53,132 bases of DNA, taken from contig DASZBX010000144.1 in assembly GCA_035943635.1 (NCBI GenBank), forward strand, positions 1 to 53,132, in the 5' to 3' direction. Below the pieces are notes generated by a model. It saw nothing but the letters and a program-made list of their open reading frames with translations, made no database searches and was not told the origin of the DNA. The position numbers and the translations under genes are program-made. This stretch comes from DASZBX01 sp035943635. GTDB taxonomy: Bacteria > Actinomycetota > Actinomycetes > Streptomycetales > Catenulisporaceae. This document shows positions 9,130 through 18,145 of the stretch, piece after piece (position 1 is the stretch's first letter; each line of letters opens with the position of its first letter).

Positions 9130-9624
9130 ATGGCCACGAGTACATCGACCGTCCCCCACCGCACCGTCCTTGATGTGAGCTTCCTGCTCGCCCACACGTC
9201 CCACGTCCTGGCGACCCGGATGTCGGCGGCGTTCGCGGAGATCGAGACGACACCGCGCGGCTACTGCGTGCTGCTGCACGCGATGGAGGGGGAGTACACC
9301 CAGATCGAGCTGGCGGCCCTGTCCGACCTGGACAAGACCACCATGGTGATCACGCTGGACGAACTGGAGGCGGCCGGATTCGCCGAGCGCCTGCCCTCGC
9401 CGACCGACCGCCGGGCCCGGATCGTGCGGGTCACCGAGGCCGGCCGCCAGGCCGCCGCGGCCGGGACGGAAATAGCCGACCGGGTGCATACCGAGGTCCT
9501 GGAATCTCTGCCGCCGGCCCAGCGGGAGGTGTTCACCGGGGCGCTGGAAACGCTGGTGGCCGGTCTGCTGGCCGAGCCGGTGAGCGGCCCGCAGCCGGTC
9601 CGCCGGGCCCGCAGCGCGAGATAA
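9130..9624 (+). CDS. MarR family transcriptional regulator
   Basis: 164 residues from ATG 9130. The winged-helix core reads TQIELAALSDLDKTTMVITL, then LEAAGFAERLPSPTDRRAR, the standard MarR recognition helix and wing. It lies 83 bases upstream of an MFS drug-exporter gene on the same strand. A palindrome immediately after its stop overlaps a likely promoter of the exporter, so it probably represses that gene and responds to a small toxic ligand. The ligand cannot be inferred. Confidence 0.93.
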   Translation: MATSTSTVPHRTVLDVSFLLAHTSHVLATRMSAAFAEIETTPRGYCVLLHAMEGEYTQIELAALSDLDKTTMVITLDELEAAGFAERLPSPTDRRARIVRVTEAGRQAAAAGTEIADRVHTEVLESLPPAQREVFTGALETLVAGLLAEPVSGPQPVRRARSAR

Positions 9625-9630
9625 ATAATA

Positions 9631-9677
9631 AGACTATCCCGAAGGGGATTGTCTATTAAAAAACCATCTACTAGAGT
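9631..9677 (+). promoter_or_regulatory. Palindromic operator over the MFS exporter promoter
   Basis: AGACTATCCC, a 4-base spacer, then GGGATTGTCT (9631-9654): 9 of 10 positions pair. TTGTCT (9649-9654) and TAGAGT (9672-9677) are 17 bases apart and could be the -35 and -10 of the exporter promoter, so a repressor here would block transcription. The adjacent MarR is the obvious candidate. The palindrome directly follows the marR stop, so a terminator role is a weaker alternative; there is no T-tract. Confidence 0.55.
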
Positions 9678-9707
9678 CTCTCCTGTAGCCCACCCCAGGA
9701 GGGACCC

Positions 9708-11159
9708 ATGCACGCACGTTCCCGCGGACCGGCCCTGGCCGTCCTCTGCGCAGCGACCCTGATGATCATCCTCGACGGCACGATCGTGACCGTCGCCCTG
9801 CCGTCCGTGCAACGCTCGCTCGGCTTCTCGCCCACCGCGCTGACCTGGGTGGTCAACGCCTACATGATCGCCTTCGGCAGTTTGCTGCTGCTGGCCGGCC
9901 GGCTCGGCGACCTGATCGGCCGCAAGCAGGTGCTGCTCGCGGGCCTGGCCCTGTTCACCGCGGCCTCCCTGCTGTGCGCGGCGTCCACCAGCCCGGCCAT
10001 GCTGATAGCGTCCCGCTTCGTCCAGGGAGCCGGCGGGGCATTGGTCTCGGCCGTGGCCCTGGGCATGATCGTGGCGCTTTACCCCGAGCCGCGGGAGCAG
10101 GCCCGGGCGCTGTCCGTGTTCAGCTTCGTCGGCGCGGCCGGAGCCGCGATCGGACTGCTGGCCGGCGGCGTGCTGACCCAACTGCTGAACTGGCACTGGA
10201 TCTTCCTGGTGAACCTGCCGATCGGCCTGGTCACCGCGCTCCTGGCCGTCCGCGTGCTCGATTCCGGCCCCGGTCTCGGCCTGCGCGCCGGAGCCGACGC
10301 ACTCGGCGCGCTGCTGGTCACCGCGGGCCTTATGCTCGGCATCTACGCGGTGGTGGCCGATGCCTGGGCCGGGATCCCGGCCGCGGTGCTGCTGGCCGCG
10401 TTCGTCGTGCGGCAGGCCAAGGCGTCCGTTCCGTTGCTGCGGCTGCGGATCTTCGCCTCGCGCAACATATCCGGGGTCTTCGTCGTCCAACTCCTCGTGA
10501 TCGCCGCTGCCTGGGGATTCCAGGTTCTGATCACGATGTACATGCAACGCGTCCTCGGCTACGGCGCCGCCACCACCGGCCTGGCCTTCGCCCCGACCGC
10601 CGTGGTCATCGGCGCGGTCTCGCTCGGCTTCGCCGCCCGCCTGATCCAGCGCCTCGGCGCCCGTGTGGTCCTGCTGGCCGGCCTGGTACTGATCGGCGCG
10701 GCCCTGGCCCTGCTCACCACCACACCCACGCACGCCGCCTACCCGAGCGGGCTGCTGCCCGGCCTGCTGATATTCGGCCTCGGCGGCGGCCTGACCCTGC
10801 CCGCGCTGGCCACCCTCGGCATGTCCGCCGCCACCCCGCAGGACGCCGGGCTGATTTCAGGCCTGTTCAACACCGGCCAGCAACTCGGCGGAGCGCTCGG
10901 CGTCGCGGCCCTGTCCGCCCTCGCCGCCGCCCGCACCCGCGGCCTGGCCGCGAGCGGACACGACGCGGCGTCCACGCTCACCGGCGGCTACCACCTGGCC
11001 TTCGCGATCGGCGCCGGGCTGGCCGTGGCGTCCATAGCCCTGGCTGCCCTCATCCTGCGCCGCCCCGCCCCACCCGCGCCTTCGCCTACTGATCCACTGG
11101 CCGGATCGTCCGCTGAGCACAGCACCGAGATACCGCCCGCCCCGGCCTTCGCGGGGTGA
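9708..11159 (+). CDS. MFS transporter, DHA2 (14-helix, EmrB/QacA) family
   Basis: 483 residues with about 14 hydrophobic helices. The N-terminus has the DHA2 signature LDGTIVTVALPSVQRSLG, followed by WVVNAYMIAFGSLLLLAGRLGDLIGRK split over helices 2-3, and the SRFVQGAGGAL loop. These are proton-coupled exporters of drugs or metabolites in the plasma membrane. The start at ATG 9708 has an AGGAGG site 6-7 bases upstream (CCCAGGAGGGACCC). Its regulator is probably the marR gene just upstream. Confidence 0.94.
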   Translation: MHARSRGPALAVLCAATLMIILDGTIVTVALPSVQRSLGFSPTALTWVVNAYMIAFGSLLLLAGRLGDLIGRKQVLLAGLALFTAASLLCAASTSPAMLIASRFVQGAGGALVSAVALGMIVALYPEPREQARALSVFSFVGAAGAAIGLLAGGVLTQLLNWHWIFLVNLPIGLVTALLAVRVLDSGPGLGLRAGADALGALLVTAGLMLGIYAVVADAWAGIPAAVLLAAFVVRQAKASVPLLRLRIFASRNISGVFVVQLLVIAAAWGFQVLITMYMQRVLGYGAATTGLAFAPTAVVIGAVSLGFAARLIQRLGARVVLLAGLVLIGAALALLTTTPTHAAYPSGLLPGLLIFGLGGGLTLPALATLGMSAATPQDAGLISGLFNTGQQLGGALGVAALSALAAARTRGLAASGHDAASTLTGGYHLAFAIGAGLAVASIALAALILRRPAPPAPSPTDPLAGSSAEHSTEIPPAPAFAG

Positions 11160-11175
11160 GCCGTCCGGGACAGCG

Positions 11176-11219
11176 CAACGCCCCTGCCGCCTCGCTCGCG
11201 CGAGACCACAGGGGCGTTG
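11176..11219. terminator. Bidirectional terminator between convergent MFS and ndh genes
   Basis: CAACGCCCCTG (11176-11186) pairs perfectly with CAGGGGCGTTG (11209-11219) across a 22-base loop. It sits between two convergent genes, as expected for a shared intrinsic terminator in a high-GC genome, where U-tracts are often missing. Confidence 0.75.
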
Positions 11220-11246
11220 AACGAAATCCGACCTACATACTCACCG

Positions 11247-12632
11247 TCAGGCGGCGGCCTTCTCCAGCACCGGAGCCGGGCTCGGCACCGCGACCTCGGC
11301 GAACTCGCCGCGCGGGTTCTCGAAGGCGGTCAGCGAGATCGCCTCGCGGCGGAAGAACCCGGCCAGGACCCAGTCCATGCAGACCCGGACCTTGCGGTTG
11401 AAGGTGGGGACCCGGCTGACGTGGTACGCGCGGTGCATCATCCACGCGGGCCAGCCGCGCAGCTTCATCCCGTACACGTTCGCCACACCCTTGCCGATGC
11501 CCAGACCGGCCACCGAGCCGACGTGCTTGTGCACGTAGTCGACCACGGTCTTGCCGCGCAGCGCCGCCACGATGTTCTCGGCCAGCACCTTCGCCTGTCG
11601 CACCGCGTGCTGCGCGGACGGGGAGCACCAGTTGCCCGGGCCCTTGGACAGGTCCGGCACCTGGGCGCAGTCGCCCGCGGCCCAGGCGTAGCCCAGGCCG
11701 GTGATCCGCAGGTTCGCGGAAGCGTCCACGTGGCCCTTCGGGCCGAGCGGGATGCCCAGCTGGGCGACCACCGGGTTCGGCTTGACGCCCGCGGTCCACA
11801 CGATCGTGGAGGCCGCGGCCACGGTGCCGTCCGACAGCTTGACCTCCTGGTCGACGCAGGACTGCAGGAAGGTGTTCATCTTGACCTGGATGCCGCGCTT
11901 GCGCAGCTCCTCGGCCGTCCACACCCCGAGTTCCGGCCCGACCTCGGGCAGGATCCGGTCGGCGGCCTCGACCAGCAACCAGTGCATGTCCTCGGGCTCG
12001 ACGTTCGGGTACCACTTGCACACGTCCCGGGCCATGTCCTCCATCTCGGCGATGGCCTCCACGCCGGCGAACCCGCCGCCGACGAAGACGAAGGTCAGCG
12101 CCTTGCGGCGCAGCGCCTCGTCCTTGAGCGAGTCGGCCAGGTCGATCTGTCCGATCACGTGGTTGCGCAGGCTGATGGCTTCTTCGACGTTCTTGAAGCC
12201 GATGCCGTGCTCGGCCAGGCCGGGGATCGGCAGCGTGCGCGGCACCGAGCCGACCGCCACGACCACCTGGTCGAAGGACAGCTCATAGGAGTCGCCCGAG
12301 GCGGGCGCGATGGTGGCGACCATCCGGGCGTGGTCCAGGGTGGCGACCCGGCCGGTGATCACCTCGGCGTTCGGGCCCTTGATCACCCGTCGCAGCGGGG
12401 CGACGATGTTGCGCGGGGCGATCGAGCCGGCCGCGGCCTCGGGCAGGAAGGGCTGGTAGGTCATGTACGGGCGGGGGTCCACGACGGTGACGATCGCCTC
12501 GCCGCGGCGCAGATTCTTCAGAATCCGCTGCGCCGTGAACATTCCCACGTATCCACCGCCGATGACGAGGATACGCGGCGGGATGTTGGAGGCGGCGGCG
12601 ACGATCTTCGCTGGGGTGTGCGCAGTATTCAT
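11247..12632 (-). CDS. ndh: Type II NADH dehydrogenase (NAD(P)/FAD-dependent oxidoreductase)
   Basis: 461 residues. The FAD Rossmann motif is VIGGGYVGMFTA near residue 24 and the NADH motif is VFVGGGFAGVEA near residue 180. Other family segments are RPYMTYQPFLPE, GSVPRTLPIPG, IVWTAGVKPNP, WAAGDCAQVPD and SPSAQHAVRQA. It oxidises NADH and reduces menaquinone at the inner membrane face without pumping protons. The C-terminal ~60 residues are likely the membrane-attaching region. It is monocistronic; its promoter lies in the upstream ~300 bases. Confidence 0.95.
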   Translation of the reverse strand: MNTAHTPAKIVAAASNIPPRILVIGGGYVGMFTAQRILKNLRRGEAIVTVVDPRPYMTYQPFLPEAAAGSIAPRNIVAPLRRVIKGPNAEVITGRVATLDHARMVATIAPASGDSYELSFDQVVVAVGSVPRTLPIPGLAEHGIGFKNVEEAISLRNHVIGQIDLADSLKDEALRRKALTFVFVGGGFAGVEAIAEMEDMARDVCKWYPNVEPEDMHWLLVEAADRILPEVGPELGVWTAEELRKRGIQVKMNTFLQSCVDQEVKLSDGTVAAASTIVWTAGVKPNPVVAQLGIPLGPKGHVDASANLRITGLGYAWAAGDCAQVPDLSKGPGNWCSPSAQHAVRQAKVLAENIVAALRGKTVVDYVHKHVGSVAGLGIGKGVANVYGMKLRGWPAWMMHRAYHVSRVPTFNRKVRVCMDWVLAGFFRREAISLTAFENPRGEFAEVAVPSPAPVLEKAAA

Positions 12633-12938
12633 GTTGGCTCGCTCACGGGTTCCTTCGACGCGTCCTACTTGATGGCTGGTGCGCTTGGTGGTGCGGTGTG
12701 TCGGTGGTTCCTCGACGCACAGCCACGGCGGTGGGGCCTTCGGTCGCGGAGGTGGACACCGGTTCCTGGGCTTTCTAACGAGCCCGAGGCGGTATCCACG
12801 ATCTCTAGATGATTCTCGCTTACCTGTCGATTATAGGAGTACCACGGCGCAACTCAAGTTGCGGGGGGTTTTCCGGAAACTCATGACACCATGTCAATCG
12901 TTATCTGCTGTCGGAACTTGTGGGTAGCGTGGACGACC
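12633..12938. other. Divergent intergenic region
   Basis: 306 bases between ndh (minus) and the glycosylase gene (plus). It contains AT-richer stretches at about 12800-12850 and 12885-12910 that probably hold the divergent promoters. I see no RNA gene or strong hairpin. Confidence 0.4.
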
Positions 12939-14234
12939 ATGACCGCCGCACCCGCCGCCAGGACCACACTGTCCGCCGACCAGGCCCGCCTCGCCGCGCT
13001 CCGAGCCCAGGGCCTGCACGGATCCCCGGACCGCCGGGCCGGGGTGACCGGGCTGCTCCGGCTGCTCGGCGCGGTCCAGCTCGACACCATCTCGGTGCTG
13101 GCCAGGTCGCAGGAACTGGTCCCGTTCGCCCGGCTCGGGCCGATCGGGCGGGACGTAGTGCACGACGCGTACTGGTCTCATCCGGACGGGGCCGCGGCAC
13201 GCACCTTCGAGTACTGGTCCCATGCGGCCAGCGTCCTCCCCGTTGAGGAGTGGCCGTCGTTCGCCTTCCGCCGCAGAGCCTACCGGAGCCGGGGCAACCT
13301 CTGGGGGATCGATACGCCTGATGAGACCGTGGATTCCATCAAACGGCGGCTGGCCGGGGAGGGCCCGCTGACCACCACCGAGCTCGGCGGCGGACGCAAG
13401 TCGAGCGAGTGGTGGGACTGGTCGGACGTGAAGAAGGCCGTGGAGATCCTGCTCAGCCGCGGCGAGGTGGTGTGCGTGGCCCGGCGGAACTGGAAGAGGG
13501 TCTACGACCTGCCCGAACGCGTCATCCCGGCCCAGCATCTGGGGGACGACCGCACCGACGAGGAGTGCTACGTGGACCTGCTGGCCCTGGCCGGCCGGGC
13601 GCTCGGCGTGGGCACCGAGGCCGACCTGCTGGACTACTACCGGCTCCAGCCGAACCAGCTGCGCAAGCCCGGCTTCGCCGCCCTCGCCGAACGCGCCGGA
13701 CTGGTCCCGGTGCAGGTGGAGGGCTGGCCGGCCCGTTCCGGTGCCCGTTCCGCCGCCGTCTCCGAGGCGGTTCGGGCCGCGGCCGGCACTGTCGTCGGCG
13801 CTCGGGACGGCGCTGGTTTTTCCAATGCCTGGGCCCACCCCGAGGCCCTGCTCTCGCTCGACCGCCGGGGCCGGCACCGCACCGCCCTGCTGTCCCCGTT
13901 CGACTCCCTGATCTGGGAAAGGGCCAGGACCGAGCGCATCTTCGGGCTCAGCCACCGGCTCGAGGCGTACGTCCCCAAGGCCAAGCGGATCCACGGCTAC
14001 TTCGCCATGCCCCTGCTGCACGGCGGCCGCCTGATCGGCCGCGCCGACCCGGCCCGGGAGGGCCGCACCCTGATCGCCCGCCAGGTCTCCGTCGACCGGC
14101 TGTCCGGGGTGGGACCCATGGCCGCGGCCCTGGCCGAGGCCGCCGCATGGGTGGGCTGCGACACGGTCCGGGTCGAACGGGTCCTGCCGGAGTCCGCGGC
14201 CGAACCGCTGCGGAAAGCTGTGGCGAAGTTGTGA
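12939..14234 (+). CDS. YcaQ/AlkZ-like winged-helix DNA glycosylase
   Basis: 431 residues from ATG 12939. The family (HTH_42) has three tandem winged-helix domains. The N-terminal helix-turn motif VQLDTISVLARSQELV contains the Q-x-D signature of the YcaQ subgroup. Other family marks are SHPDGAAARTFEYWSHAASVLP, the RKSSEWWDW segment, and PFDSLIWERARTERIFG with YVPKAKRIHGYFAMPLL. Members excise bulky alkylated bases or unhook interstrand crosslinks, and some protect producers of DNA-alkylating metabolites. There is no biosynthetic cluster beside it, so general repair is more likely. The in-frame GTG/ATG codons upstream (12891) have no ribosome site. Confidence 0.9.
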   Translation: MTAAPAARTTLSADQARLAALRAQGLHGSPDRRAGVTGLLRLLGAVQLDTISVLARSQELVPFARLGPIGRDVVHDAYWSHPDGAAARTFEYWSHAASVLPVEEWPSFAFRRRAYRSRGNLWGIDTPDETVDSIKRRLAGEGPLTTTELGGGRKSSEWWDWSDVKKAVEILLSRGEVVCVARRNWKRVYDLPERVIPAQHLGDDRTDEECYVDLLALAGRALGVGTEADLLDYYRLQPNQLRKPGFAALAERAGLVPVQVEGWPARSGARSAAVSEAVRAAAGTVVGARDGAGFSNAWAHPEALLSLDRRGRHRTALLSPFDSLIWERARTERIFGLSHRLEAYVPKAKRIHGYFAMPLLHGGRLIGRADPAREGRTLIARQVSVDRLSGVGPMAAALAEAAAWVGCDTVRVERVLPESAAEPLRKAVAKL

Positions 14235-14375
14235 CGGATTCGGAACTCAACAGCCTGGCCCGGACGGGCTACGGTTGAGTAACTTACGGAACCGTAGGTA
14301 TTCTCCGATCCTGACCTGACTGAATCTGAACGGCAGCGCCAGCCCGCTCCGCCGCCCAGCCTTCAAGGAGCACAC

Positions 14376-15365
14376 GTGACCACGATGCCGGGTACGCGGG
14401 TGAGCCGCGCAGGAGCCGATCGCCTCGACGAGGACGTGCAGGTGGCCAGTCTGGGCACCCTCGGCGGCCTGCGGCAGACCGCCAAGGAACGCGTCGCGAT
14501 CGCCCTGTTCGTCGGCATCCCGTTCCTCGCCCTGCTGGCCGCCGTGCCGGTGGCCTGGGGCTGGGGCCTGGGCTGGCGCGACCTGGTGATCGCGGCCGGC
14601 ATGTACGCGATCTCCGGGCACGGCATCACGGTCGGCTTCCACCGCTTCTTCACCCACGGCTCGTTCAAGGCCCCCAAGGCCCTGCGGGTCGCGATGGCGA
14701 TCGCCGGCTCCCTGGCCGTGGAGGGCCCGGTGATCCGCTGGGTGGCCGACCACCGCCGGCACCACAAGTTCTCCGACCAGGACGGCGACCCGCACTCCCC
14801 GTGGCGTTACGGCGAGACCATCCCGGCCCTGATCAAGGGCCTGTGGTTCGCCCACATGGGCTGGCTGTTCGACGCCGAGCAGACCGACCAGCGCCAGTAC
14901 GCCCCGGACCTGCTCAAGGACCGCGCGATCGTCCGGGTCTCCCGGGCGTTCCCCTGGCTGGTCTTCGCCTCCATGCTGGCCCCCGCGGTGCTCGGCTACC
15001 TGTGGACCTGGAGCTGGCAGGGCGCCGCGACCGCCTTCTTCTGGGGCACCCTGGTCCGGATCAGCCTGCTGCACCACGTCACCTGGTCGATCAACTCCAT
15101 CTGCCACGCGATCGGCCGGCGCCCGTTCAAGAGCCGCGACAAGTCCGGCAACGTCTGGTGGCTCGCGGTCCTGTCCATGGGCGAGTCCTGGCACAACCTG
15201 CACCACTCCGACCCCACCGCCGCCCGGCACGGCGTGCTGCGCGGCCAGATCGACTCCAGCGCCCGGCTGATCTGGCTGTTCGAGAAGCTCGGCTGGGCCC
15301 GCGAGGTCCGCTGGCCCTGCGCCGCCCGGATCGCCGCCCGCCGGGTCAGCCCCGAAGGCGTCTAG
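14376..15365 (+). CDS. Acyl-CoA/fatty-acid delta-9 desaturase
   Basis: 329 residues from GTG 14376, which is preceded by AAGGAG. The three histidine boxes of membrane desaturases are present: HRFFTH, HRRHH and HNLHH. Paired hydrophobic segments flank boxes 1-2 and lie near residues 190-220. It introduces a double bond into stearoyl/palmitoyl chains at the membrane using a di-iron centre. A TetR gene follows on the same strand and may regulate it; the separation by a hairpin argues against one transcript. Confidence 0.94.
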   Translation: MTTMPGTRVSRAGADRLDEDVQVASLGTLGGLRQTAKERVAIALFVGIPFLALLAAVPVAWGWGLGWRDLVIAAGMYAISGHGITVGFHRFFTHGSFKAPKALRVAMAIAGSLAVEGPVIRWVADHRRHHKFSDQDGDPHSPWRYGETIPALIKGLWFAHMGWLFDAEQTDQRQYAPDLLKDRAIVRVSRAFPWLVFASMLAPAVLGYLWTWSWQGAATAFFWGTLVRISLLHHVTWSINSICHAIGRRPFKSRDKSGNVWWLAVLSMGESWHNLHHSDPTAARHGVLRGQIDSSARLIWLFEKLGWAREVRWPCAARIAARRVSPEGV

Positions 15366-15371
15366 CTCCGC

Positions 15372-15398
15372 GGCCGGGAGTGTTCGCCCCTCCCGGCC
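15372..15398 (+). terminator. Stem-loop after the desaturase gene
   Basis: GGCCGGGAG (15372-15380) pairs perfectly with CTCCCGGCC (15390-15398) around a 9-base loop containing GTTCGCCC. It starts only 6 bases after the stop codon, so it is a likely terminator. The loop and stem closely resemble the inner part of the large hairpin at 27503-27611, suggesting a dispersed repeat family. The following ~260 bases to the tetR gene are very GC-rich and show no gene. Confidence 0.7.
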
Positions 15399-15662
15399 CC
15401 GGGCATCTCTTCTTCGCCTCGGCGAGCAGCCGAGGCGGCCCCGGCCGGTCCTGCGGGCAGCGCTGCGGTTCGGCCGCGCTCCCCGCTCCCGACCGCTCAC
15501 CGCACCCCCTCCGCCGCCTGCCGCATGCCCGGCCGCCGGCGCCGCGGGTCCATGCCCCGTCCGCCCGCGCTGCGCCCGTCGTCCGAAGCGCCCCTTCCTG
15601 CGCCGACCCGTCTCCCGGCGCCCGCGCCGCACCCTCCCGGCCTCGGCTAAACCGGTGGCGCC

Positions 15663-16325
15663 ATGGGGCATGATGGCGTGGTGACTACCCCAGGCAACGG
15701 CCCCGCGCCGCGGACTCGGATGACCGGCAAGGAACGTCGGGAGCAACTTCTGGACGTCGGCCGCACCCTCTTCGCCGAGAAGGGCTTCGACGCGACCAGC
15801 GTCGAGGAGGTCGCGGCCAAGGCGGGCGTGTCCAAGCCGGTGGTCTACGAACACTTCGGCGGCAAAGAAGGGCTCTACGCGGTGGTGGTGGACCGCGAGA
15901 TGCGGACCCTGCTGGACATGGTCACCTCCGCCCTGACCGCCGGCCACCCGCGCGAACTGCTCGAACAGGCCGCCTTCGCCCTCCTGGACTACGTCGAACT
16001 GCGCAGCGACGGCTTCCGGATCCTGGTCCGCGACTCCCCGGTGGCCGTCTCCACCGGCAACTTCGCCTCCCTGATCAGCGACATCGCCACCCAGGTGGAA
16101 CACATCCTCGGGGTGGAGTTCAAGAACCGCGGCTACGCCCCCACCCTGAGCGCGATGTACTCCCAGATGCTGGTCGGCATGGTGGCCCTCACCGGCCAAT
16201 GGTGGCTGGACGAACAACACCCCAGCAAAGACGAGGTGGTGGCCCACCTGGTGAACCTCTCCTGGAACGGCCTGTCCGGCCTGGAACACCAACCCCGCCT
16301 CATGCGCCGCCGGATCACGCCGTAG
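15663..16325 (+). CDS. TetR/AcrR family transcriptional regulator
   Basis: 220 residues. The N-terminal HTH reads RREQLLDVGRTLFAEKGF, then VEEVAAKAGVSKPVVYEHF and GGKEGLYAVVVDRE, the standard TetR DNA-binding domain. The C-terminal ligand domain resembles the group with YSQMLVGMVALTGQWWLD. The start is ATG 15663 or the internal GTG 15681. The nearest candidate target is the desaturase gene upstream, as for lipid-sensing TetR repressors, but this is only positional evidence. Confidence 0.92.
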   Translation: MGHDGVVTTPGNGPAPRTRMTGKERREQLLDVGRTLFAEKGFDATSVEEVAAKAGVSKPVVYEHFGGKEGLYAVVVDREMRTLLDMVTSALTAGHPRELLEQAAFALLDYVELRSDGFRILVRDSPVAVSTGNFASLISDIATQVEHILGVEFKNRGYAPTLSAMYSQMLVGMVALTGQWWLDEQHPSKDEVVAHLVNLSWNGLSGLEHQPRLMRRRITP

Positions 16326-16384
16326 CCGTCCGGCCGAGCCGAGCCGAGCCGACTGCCGACACCCCTCCCGGATCGACGCGGCGC

Positions 16385-18145
16385 CTATTCCAGCGCCTCG
16401 ACCGGCCCGACTCGGACGATCCCCAGCCCGACGTCGGCCAGGATCTCCGGTATCGCCCGGACCACCTGCCGGTCCTTCTCCCGGTCCTGCTCGGGCAGAC
16501 TCGGCCAGGGCACCAGGTCGGGATGCAGCCGTCCGACGTTGTCTCGCCGCGGGCCGTAGACCCAGCCCTGCCTGAGCCGCTCGCCCATCCACCGGTCGTG
16601 TTCCCACTGCGCCAGCAGCTCGATCTCGCCGTCGCGGAAAGTGAAGTCCCGGCTGGCCTCGGAGTGCAGCGCGATCAGGCAGTCGATCGCCGCGAGTTTC
16701 GCGCCGTTGTCGATCGCCTGCGCACGATTGGCCGCCTGCAGATCGGCGCCGAGTTCCTCCCAGCCGACCAGCGAAGGCGAGCCGCCGAGTTCGGCGCCGC
16801 CGCGGGTCTGTTCGATCAGGTAGCGGCGGTGGCAGGCCCGCGCCAGGTTCTCCGCGAGATCGTCCCCGATCCGCAGCGGGTCGCAACCGTCTGCGATCAC
16901 GTCCACGATTCTCAGGCGGCCGCCGAGGGAGTCCAGCAGGGCGCCGCGGCCGTGCTCTTGCTGGAAAGCCCTGGCCATGCCCGACATCTGGTTCAGCCGG
17001 ACGACGACGGCCGCGATCGAACCCTGGTGGCTGGCCGCGGAACTCAGCGCGGTTTCCAGCGCCTCGCGTTCGTCGTCCTGGCAGATGTAGAGCCGACGCA
17101 GGACGGGAGCCGACGCCTGCCGCCGATCGACGATCAGGCGTTCGAGGGAGCCTGTGTGCGGCACGAGCAGACACGCCTCGTCGAGGAACGCATAACGGTT
17201 TCCCAACTCGGTGACCACGCGCTGCGCATCCGGTCCGACCAGGACCGCTTTCATCCGCTGACGCGAGGCTCCCCGCCTGGTCGACCACTGCCGGGCGAAC
17301 TCGACCAGGACCGAGCATCCGAACGCGCCGGTTCCAACGATGGCGATCTCAGGAGGATCTGCGCCGAAGGCCGAGGCGTCCTGGCGGACGGTCGCCTGCG
17401 CGGCGATCTCGTCGGGGTTGAAGAAGTCGAGATGCCGGACGTCGGACGCGGCCAGGCTCCACCGCCGAGCCTTGAGCGCCGCGCACAGCTCGAGGTTGTC
17501 GATCAGTGCATACATCTTCTCCGGGCCGCGCCGGCTGGCTCGGATCTGCTCGACCAGGTCGGCGATCTCCGCGTTCTCCTCGCTGCGCTCGTAGCATGCG
17601 TAGACGACGGCGGCTCGCTCCAGCCCCGCGTCGAGCAACGTCTTCGCCAGCTTGGGATCCCCGACCACGAGGTAGCGGCCCGCGATCTCGCCGAGCTGGT
17701 TTCCGATCACGACCACCACCCGCATGCCGTCTTCGGTCAGCCGTCTGGTCAGGATGCCCACCGGGCGGCCGGCGCCGCAGATGATCGCGTGGTCCCGGAA
17801 ACGCCGTATTCGAGCGCGCTGGAGACGGGCGGCGGAGAGGGCGATTCCCAGCTCGGTAATGGCATACAGGAGGATGGACGGCGCCGAGAACCGGGCTATC
17901 TGCAACTGCCATGGAATATGCCCGCCCATGGCGATCGGGGTGGATTGAACGAGAAACAGCTCTATATCAAAATAGAGAAGATCACCCGGGCTGTGCGTGA
18001 TCTTCAGGGTGGAATTCGCGGCGAGGAAGCCACGGAGCCCGAAGTAACCGAGGACGAGACTCGCGATCGCGATCGCGGTCAAGATCAACCGGGCGCGCAT
18101 GATGAGATTCCGCATCGGCGGTGAATAGTGGCGCCCCTGTGCCAT
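16385..18145 (-). CDS. Membrane-anchored TrkA-N/RCK-like protein with C-terminal RyR domain
   Basis: 586 residues from ATG 18145, which has a strong GAGGGGAGG site upstream. Hydrophobic helices lie at about residues 12-40 (with YFGLRGFLAA) and possibly 85-100, and could form a two-helix pore-like or anchor unit. A Rossmann TrkA-N domain follows (DHAIICGAGRPVGILTRRL), then a second nucleotide-binding-like region (IAIVGTGAFGCSVLVEFA). The last ~80 residues are a RyR domain: AQWEHDRWMGERL, GWVYGPRRDN, HPDLVPWPSL, EKDRQVVRAIP. Bacterial RyR domains are thought to bind small ligands or nucleotides. It is transcribed divergently from the Fxs operon with a 540-bp gap, so a shared role in signalling or conflict is an inference. 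Confidence 0.85.
   Translation of the reverse strand: MAQGRHYSPPMRNLIMRARLILTAIAIASLVLGYFGLRGFLAANSTLKITHSPGDLLYFDIELFLVQSTPIAMGGHIPWQLQIARFSAPSILLYAITELGIALSAARLQRARIRRFRDHAIICGAGRPVGILTRRLTEDGMRVVVVIGNQLGEIAGRYLVVGDPKLAKTLLDAGLERAAVVYACYERSEENAEIADLVEQIRASRRGPEKMYALIDNLELCAALKARRWSLAASDVRHLDFFNPDEIAAQATVRQDASAFGADPPEIAIVGTGAFGCSVLVEFARQWSTRRGASRQRMKAVLVGPDAQRVVTELGNRYAFLDEACLLVPHTGSLERLIVDRRQASAPVLRRLYICQDDEREALETALSSAASHQGSIAAVVVRLNQMSGMARAFQQEHGRGALLDSLGGRLRIVDVIADGCDPLRIGDDLAENLARACHRRYLIEQTRGGAELGGSPSLVGWEELGADLQAANRAQAIDNGAKLAAIDCLIALHSEASRDFTFRDGEIELLAQWEHDRWMGERLRQGWVYGPRRDNVGRLHPDLVPWPSLPEQDREKDRQVVRAIPEILADVGLGIVRVGPVEALE

Noticed and set aside
7174..9489. 771-residue minus-strand open frame
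   Set aside because: It is antisense to the well-supported GGDEF gene and lacks any recognisable domain.
14247..17318. 1023-residue open frame on the minus strand
   Set aside because: It runs antisense through the desaturase and TetR genes and has low-complexity Arg/Gly/Pro composition, an artefact of high GC.
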